From Cryptomeria japonica (taxonomy: Eukaryota > Streptophyta > Pinopsida > Cupressales > Cupressaceae): a stretch of DNA of 64,000 nucleotides. The notes under the pieces were generated by a model. The model did no database searches. It was not told the DNA's origin and was given only the letters and a program-made list of their open reading frames with translations. Made by a program: the position numbers and the translations under genes. This document shows, one piece after another, positions 59,140 through 64,000 of the stretch. The stretch lies in the NCBI RefSeq assembly GCF_030272615.1, contig NC_081412.1:664976481-665040480 (forward strand), given 5' to 3'. The first letter of the stretch is position 1, and each line of letters opens with the position of its first letter.

Positions 59140-59865
59140 TATTTTTATTTTCATTGGTTTAATGAGTATGTACTTTTAAATATAACCACTCTAAAAATAC
59201 TTTAACACATGCCATTCTTGTACCATTTTTTATTTTTCCTTTTCCCCTTTCATGTTAGATGTTAAAGTTCTAGATCATCTTTAGCAGTGGCTTTATTGAT
59301 AGATAATGACTCCCACTATCCCTTTGTAAAATCATCTCCAATATTTTCATGTACCATATCACAACATTCCTATGACATATTCTATTTTTCATTAGCAAAT
59401 GGTGTAAACCTTGATATTCTTGCTCAATCTATGGAACTACACACATTATGAATATAAATTATTACATTGCTATAGTTTGATGAGTGCACTTCGCTACTTC
59501 CAAAATTTTTACTACCACTTAACATATCTAATAGATAAGAAAATTATAGATAAATGTATCATATTTAAGGTCATTGTTATAGAATTAGACCCACAATATT
59601 CAAGAGTGAACTCACAATGCTAAAGATTGGATCTTAAGAATTCCTATGCCAATACATATATCACGAACATGAGTACCATCATATCATGAACATACTTTCT
59701 TTTAAAGAATGAAAAATTAGTTTCGCAGGACATAAAAAATATCACTCAATCAAAAGATTTAGAATTTTAATATCTTTATCTCCACTTTCAATTTTTTAAT
59801 TTTTGTTATAATCACCCATCAACTCAATTTAATCTAATAAGTCATCCTTACACAAGTGCATATGA
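59140..59865 (+). repeat. RLP 5'-flank repeat, copy 2
   Basis: It aligns with 16970-17605 and 61715-62520. Shared words include CTTTGTAAAATCAT-like (59321; 61926), TATTCTATTTTTCATTAGCAAATGGTGTA (59379; compare 61979), CTTGATATTCTTGCTCAATCTATGGAACTACACA (59411; compare 17257 and 62010) and AAGGTCATTGTTATAG (59568). It ends at an RLP-like start region at 59866. Confidence 0.62.
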
Positions 59866-59915
59866 TCATTGTGTTTTTGGTTTCATTCTAGATGAGTCTC
59901 ACTCACATGGATGAT
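59866..59915 (+). pseudogene. RLP 5' stub, start codon lost
   Basis: ATCATTGTGTTTTTGG...GATGAGTCTCACT aligns with ATCATGTCTTTTG...GATGAATCTCACT at 4192-4225. The ATG has become ATTG, and TGA follows in frame. Nothing of the LRR region remains. Confidence 0.5.
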
Positions 59916-60040
59916 CCTTTGGCCACAATCTTAGTCCCTAAAATCTCCAAATTTAAAAATATATTCCAAGGATTCCTACCTATTCCTTTCTACTGAAGAC
60001 CAATTAAACATGTGTATACGTATGTAACTTATTGCTATTT

Positions 60041-60217
60041 TCTTGTATTTTAAATCTAGTTTATTACATTCATTTTACATCTCATCTTCTAAACATTTAT
60101 TTGAATACCATTGGGCTATAAAATAACGTTCTTGTATTTTAAATCTAGTTTATTACATTCATTTTACATCTGATCATCTAAACATTTATTTGAATACCAT
60201 TGAGCTATAAAATAACA
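60041..60217. repeat. 89-bp tandem duplication
   Basis: TCTTGTATTTTAAATCTAG begins at 60041 and again at 60130, and the two copies differ at only about four positions. This is recent and unrelated to any open frame. Confidence 0.93.
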
Positions 60218-61288
60218 TTTTAGTTTGATGAAATAAAATTAATCTTGATGTGCACATTCATATTAGAAACATTTGACATCAAAGACTTTCTTTCTATCTT
60301 TCATCTCTTTACGTAATTTTTCATATTGATTCAGAAGAGCTCATGTCCTAGGGACATATTAGTAGCCCTCCAAAAGCAATTTTGAAACATTGTCAAACTT
60401 TATGGTAAAATAGAAAGAAAAATAGGTGTGGTGAATACGTCAATAAGAAGGTAGATGCACAATAATGAATGAATGTATGAATGTAGAAATCACTTTAAGA
60501 CATAGATTTGAATTTTTTAATTAAAATGGAACATTCCACATGCACACATATAAAATTATGATTTCCAAACCAATAATTTATATATCATTTTCAAATTTGA
60601 AATTAAATTTTTTTAATTGCTAAATTTTATAATTCATATATTTAACATTTAATATTTATGTCCTGGTATCCCTATATACATCTTATCCACGAATCTAGAT
60701 AGATTGTTGCTTATCTATATGGATTTCCTTTGATTAGTTGTGGTCGAGACAAGAGGAAAGTTTACTCGTTTTCTTGACTTTATGTAGTTTTCTTTCACAT
60801 GCATTCAAAATGAAAAGCTAGACATTATTGAATGCAAATGTTGAAAATTTTGAAGCTCGCACTTGTCAAGGGAAGAAAAATACAAAGTATTAAACACTAT
60901 TTTCTTTCTTTGCTGTCATTTGATGGTGTAGTACGTCCACCATACTCGTTGATGCTGTTGTACTACGTCGACTTTCCTTTTCAACTAGCCCTTTCTCAGA
61001 GTCTTGAGTCAATATAAAGTCAGTCATACACCCTAATCTCATCCGTCTCATCGACGTTATTAGTGTGTACACACACGTGACTTGGTCGATTAAATTTGGC
61101 ATTAAGGGAAGATAGACATAAGGCCGTCAGCATTTGTCAACCAAAAATACATCAGAGTAAAGGAAATCAAAATTTAGTATTAATATCTCATTGTTCAATA
61201 TTACACAGATTTTTTTACAGCAAGAGAAAGATGATTTCTACTATCAGTGAAATAGATTTTCACAACCAAACCAAACATGTACAACTCT

Positions 61289-61352
61289 ACTCCATCACAA
61301 CTAACATCAATGTAAAGTAGACTCCATCACAACTAACACCAATGCAAAGTAG
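61289..61352. repeat. 32-bp tandem duplication
   Basis: ACTCCATCACAACTAACA starts at 61289 and 61321; the copies differ at two positions. Confidence 0.9.
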
Positions 61353-61439
61353 ACTAGAACATCCTCATAAGCCCAATCCATCGATGTAGGTAGTAGAAGA
61401 AGAAACAACAATAGGGAGAGAAAAGATCTAGAGCGAAAA

Positions 61440-62526
61440 CAAAAAGTAGACAAATTGAAGCTTGAATTGCATTTCTACATGTAAAAAGACATTTATTCTT
61501 TAAATATAATCAATTGTATTATATGGTAAAATTAATATGAAAAAATTTTTCCTTTATTTTCTGTCTTGTCAGTAATTCTTTTTGTCTATTCATGATTTAT
61601 TTTCATAAAATTTATAAAAATGATTGTTTTATAATGTTAATTTTAGTTATAACTTTTTTGTTTCTACCATTTACTAACCAAAAATCTTACAGTATGTTCT
61701 TTTAGATATACACCATGATTTTCATTATGTATTGGTTCAATGGATACAACTTCCACAACCAGTAATTCTAAATATTCCTTAACATATCCCAATCATGTCC
61801 CATTTTTTATTTGTAATTTTCCTCTTCCATATCTAGTGTAATTTTAAATATTCCTCTTTCATGTCTATTTTCTAGGTCACTTTATGAAGTGATCTGATTA
61901 CTATCATTATTTCCACTACCCCTTCACAAAATCATATCTAACATTTTCATGCATTGTATTACAATATTTATTTGATGTATTCTATTGTTCTTCAACAAAT
62001 GCTATAGATCTTGATGTTGTAGGGCAATCTATTGAAATACACATATTATGGATATAACATTGTGTTTGTACATTTTGATGAATCTCTTTTACTACTATAA
62101 AAAATATGACTACTATTTAACATCTTTCATAAATTGGAAATCAAATAAATGTCATTATATTTAATATCATTATAAAAGACTTAATGCTGAAAAATTAAAA
62201 TCATCTCCAATGACCAAACTAAATAGATTTTTTTTTTTTTTTAAATCATTGATCACTCGAAATCAGATGGATCACTACGCATTATCATCTGTAATAATGA
62301 AACTAGATAGTTAAATAAACATGAGGAATAATGTATTCATACAACAATAATTAAATTGTTAGTTGTCTCTTATTGCCTTGTTAATGCTTTGGACTTTTGT
62401 TTTCTTATCGCACATTAATTGATGACTACTTATAATAAAAGTAGAACAAGAGAAACGAAGATTATAAATAAAGTAAGTTGTATATAAGTGTTTGCCCGAT
62501 CGCCTTCAACACTTACATTATTAATC
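61440..62526 (+). repeat. RLP 5'-flank repeat, copy 3 (upstream of open RLP)
   Basis: This is the promoter-side region of the only open RLP in the window. It aligns over about 0.9 kb with 16700-17609 and partly with 59140-59865. The last 60 bp hold a TATA-like box not evident at the other copies. Confidence 0.65.
62481..62488 (+). promoter_or_regulatory. TATA box of the open RLP
   Basis: TATATAAG lies 39 bases before the ATG at 62527. Transcription about 30 bases downstream would give a very short 5' leader of around 15 nt. The position makes it a candidate only. Confidence 0.45.
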
Positions 62527-64000
62527 ATGTCTCCCATTTCAGTCATGCTGAATCTCACTTTTGCCTTGTCGATGATTTGTCCCTTCATCAATGGATGCCC
62601 AGCTGATGAAAGAAATTACTTGTTAGATTTCAAAGGAGGCCTCCTCGATCCAACTGGTCGCCTGTCATCATGGCAAGGCTACAATTGTTGCGAGTGGAAG
62701 GGTGTTCGTTGCGACTTCCATTCAGGCCATGTCATCAGCCTTCATCTCAAAAACCCTGTTACTAGCTACTGGGATAAACCCAAAAATCTTAGTGGGGCGA
62801 TACATCCGTCACTGTTCAATCTGCAGTATCTTCAGCATCTGGATCTCGGAAACAATGATTTTGATGGTGCTTCCATCTCTCCAGAGTTTTCAAAACTGCA
62901 GAGCCTTACCTTCCTTAGCTTGGCAAGTGCTGGATTTGGAGGCGAGGTCCCTGTGGAGTTGGGGAATATCACAACCTTGCGCCAGCTCGATCTCTCAGCA
63001 GATTCTCGTACATACTACTTCACTACTCTCCAGAGTAGGAAGTTTGCAGGATGGATACAAAACCTCAGAAGCTTGGAGTATCTGGCTATGAATAATGTGG
63101 ATATGTCGATGACAAATGATCACTGGAGAAACGCCCTCAGCAGCCTCCCTAATCTTCGGGAGATTTACTTGTCTTGGTGTAATCTTGAAGGTACAATACC
63201 GTCTCTTCTAAATCTCACTCACTTATCCGATCTCGATCTTTCAATGAATTCATTTTTTTCCCCATTGCCAGCTTGGTTTCAGAATGTCTCGTCCTTGGTT
63301 TCCCTTGATCTGTCTGATAATGGTGTAAACGGTTCCATTCCTTCAAATTTTTTGCACCGTTCAAGTCTGAGAAATCTTGACCTGTCATTTAACGATTTGG
63401 AAGGAAGCCTATCTTTCATTCAATACCAATCTTCCTCAATAGCCAACCTTAACCTCCACCGGAACTGGTTAGACGGAATAATTCCTCTTTTCTTTGTGGA
63501 TTTTACTGAACTTAAAAATCTGGTTCTGGCAAATAATTACTTGACAGGGGACTTACCTCCGCTTGGATCTGCATTAGGGGAAGTCTTACCACTTTCAGTA
63601 ATCGATCTTTCCTTAAACAAATTGACGGGCAATATACCACCCTCTATTGGTTGTCTTCCTCTGTTGAGAAGCCTCAATCTGGAAAATAATCAGCTTTCAG
63701 GAAAAATACCAGATACCCTTTTCAAGCTCGCTAGATTAGAAAACCTGAAACTTTCTACCAATAACTTAACCGGGATCTTTTCTCTTTCCATGATGGATAA
63801 CTTCACTGAGCTTCGAGAATTGGGCCTTTCTAACAACAGCTTTACAGTTAGCATTTCTTCAAGTTGGATTCCACCGTTTCCCCATCTGAGGTACCTGGGA
63901 ATGAGATCTTGCAATGTTGAAGGAGATTTTCCAGCTTTTCTGTCTACTCAATATTCGCTAGTAGACTTGGACTTGTCAGATAACAAGATTGTAGGAGCTA
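62527..64000 (+). CDS. LRR receptor-like protein, open, 3' end outside window
   Basis: The frame from ATG 62527 stays open for 491 codons to the window edge. Residues 1-23 form a signal peptide (hydrophobic, ending PFING). An LRRNT_2 cap follows: CPADERNYLLDFKGGLLDPT and the CCEWKGVRC motif with Cys 24, 54, 55 and 62. From about residue 82 there are some 15-16 plant-type LRRs (L..L.LS.N...G.IP), such as LVSLDLSDNGVNGSIPSNF and LRSLNLENNQLSGKIPDTL, with several N-glycosylation sites. Relatives in this window end in a membrane segment and short tail without kinase, so I infer an RLP, a surface receptor that works with a partner kinase in defence or development. Full family length is roughly 850-1000 residues, so about half is shown. 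Confidence 0.93.
   Translation, partial: MSPISVMLNLTFALSMICPFINGCPADERNYLLDFKGGLLDPTGRLSSWQGYNCCEWKGVRCDFHSGHVISLHLKNPVTSYWDKPKNLSGAIHPSLFNLQYLQHLDLGNNDFDGASISPEFSKLQSLTFLSLASAGFGGEVPVELGNITTLRQLDLSADSRTYYFTTLQSRKFAGWIQNLRSLEYLAMNNVDMSMTNDHWRNALSSLPNLREIYLSWCNLEGTIPSLLNLTHLSDLDLSMNSFFSPLPAWFQNVSSLVSLDLSDNGVNGSIPSNFLHRSSLRNLDLSFNDLEGSLSFIQYQSSSIANLNLHRNWLDGIIPLFFVDFTELKNLVLANNYLTGDLPPLGSALGEVLPLSVIDLSLNKLTGNIPPSIGCLPLLRSLNLENNQLSGKIPDTLFKLARLENLKLSTNNLTGIFSLSMMDNFTELRELGLSNNSFTVSISSSWIPPFPHLRYLGMRSCNVEGDFPAFLSTQYSLVDLDLSDNKIVGA

Larger units (their letters stand above)
59916..61439. other. No gene seen; two small tandem duplications
   Basis: AT-rich sequence without a recognisable gene, apart from the duplications at 60041-60217 and 61289-61352 listed separately. 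Confidence 0.45.

Noticed and set aside
62702-63914. 129-aa plus-strand and 74-aa minus-strand ORFs at the right end
   Set aside because: Both are out-of-frame shadows of the open RLP starting at 62527.

Overview
This is a 64-kb stretch of AT-rich, repeat-dominated plant nuclear DNA. Decayed Copia elements, long solo-LTR-like blocks, a TRIM and a degenerate receptor-like-protein cluster point to a large seed-plant genome. I suspect a gymnosperm, but the sequence does not prove it. Apart from one gene that runs off the right edge, I see no intact protein-coding gene.

The original gene content is a birth-and-death cluster of leucine-rich-repeat receptor-like proteins (RLPs). An open 5' half of an RLP starts at 62527 and runs past 64000. 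RLP pseudogene 1 (4195-6173) has lost about 0.95 kb internally. RLP pseudogene 2 (23966-25158 plus 30530-30911) lacks its 5' half and is split by a Copia element. Two 5' stubs remain (17610 and 59866). Related 5'-flank DNA occurs at 16700-17609, 59140-59865 and 61440-62526. Related 3'-flank DNA occurs at 1-460, 6751-6930 and 31310-31760, so another RLP probably ends just left of base 1.

Mobile elements lie between these fossils. Copia A (18132-23533, minus strand) has 279-bp LTRs and a 5-bp target duplication. Copia B (25159-30529, plus strand) has 617-bp LTRs and sits inside RLP pseudogene 2. An LTR-like block fills 6931-10020. A 3.9-kb solo-LTR-like element (32805-36713) has a perfect 5-bp target duplication. 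Nested in it is a complete 323-bp TRIM (34642-34964) whose 135-bp LTRs each contain a tRNA-like cloverleaf with A- and B-box motifs. At 53357-58820 a gag-like relic, a long decayed ORF, a polypurine tract and one LTR lie in order with no pol.

The most striking structure is a head-to-tail array of four units of about 3.61 kb (38862-53268), roughly 1% divergent from each other. Every unit has the same decayed plus-strand reading frame of about 243 codons with the same four nonsense codons, and part of an LTR family also seen at 9470-10015. Just left of the array, on the minus strand, is a further unrecognised decayed coding region (38042-38720) with an in-frame 84-bp duplication.
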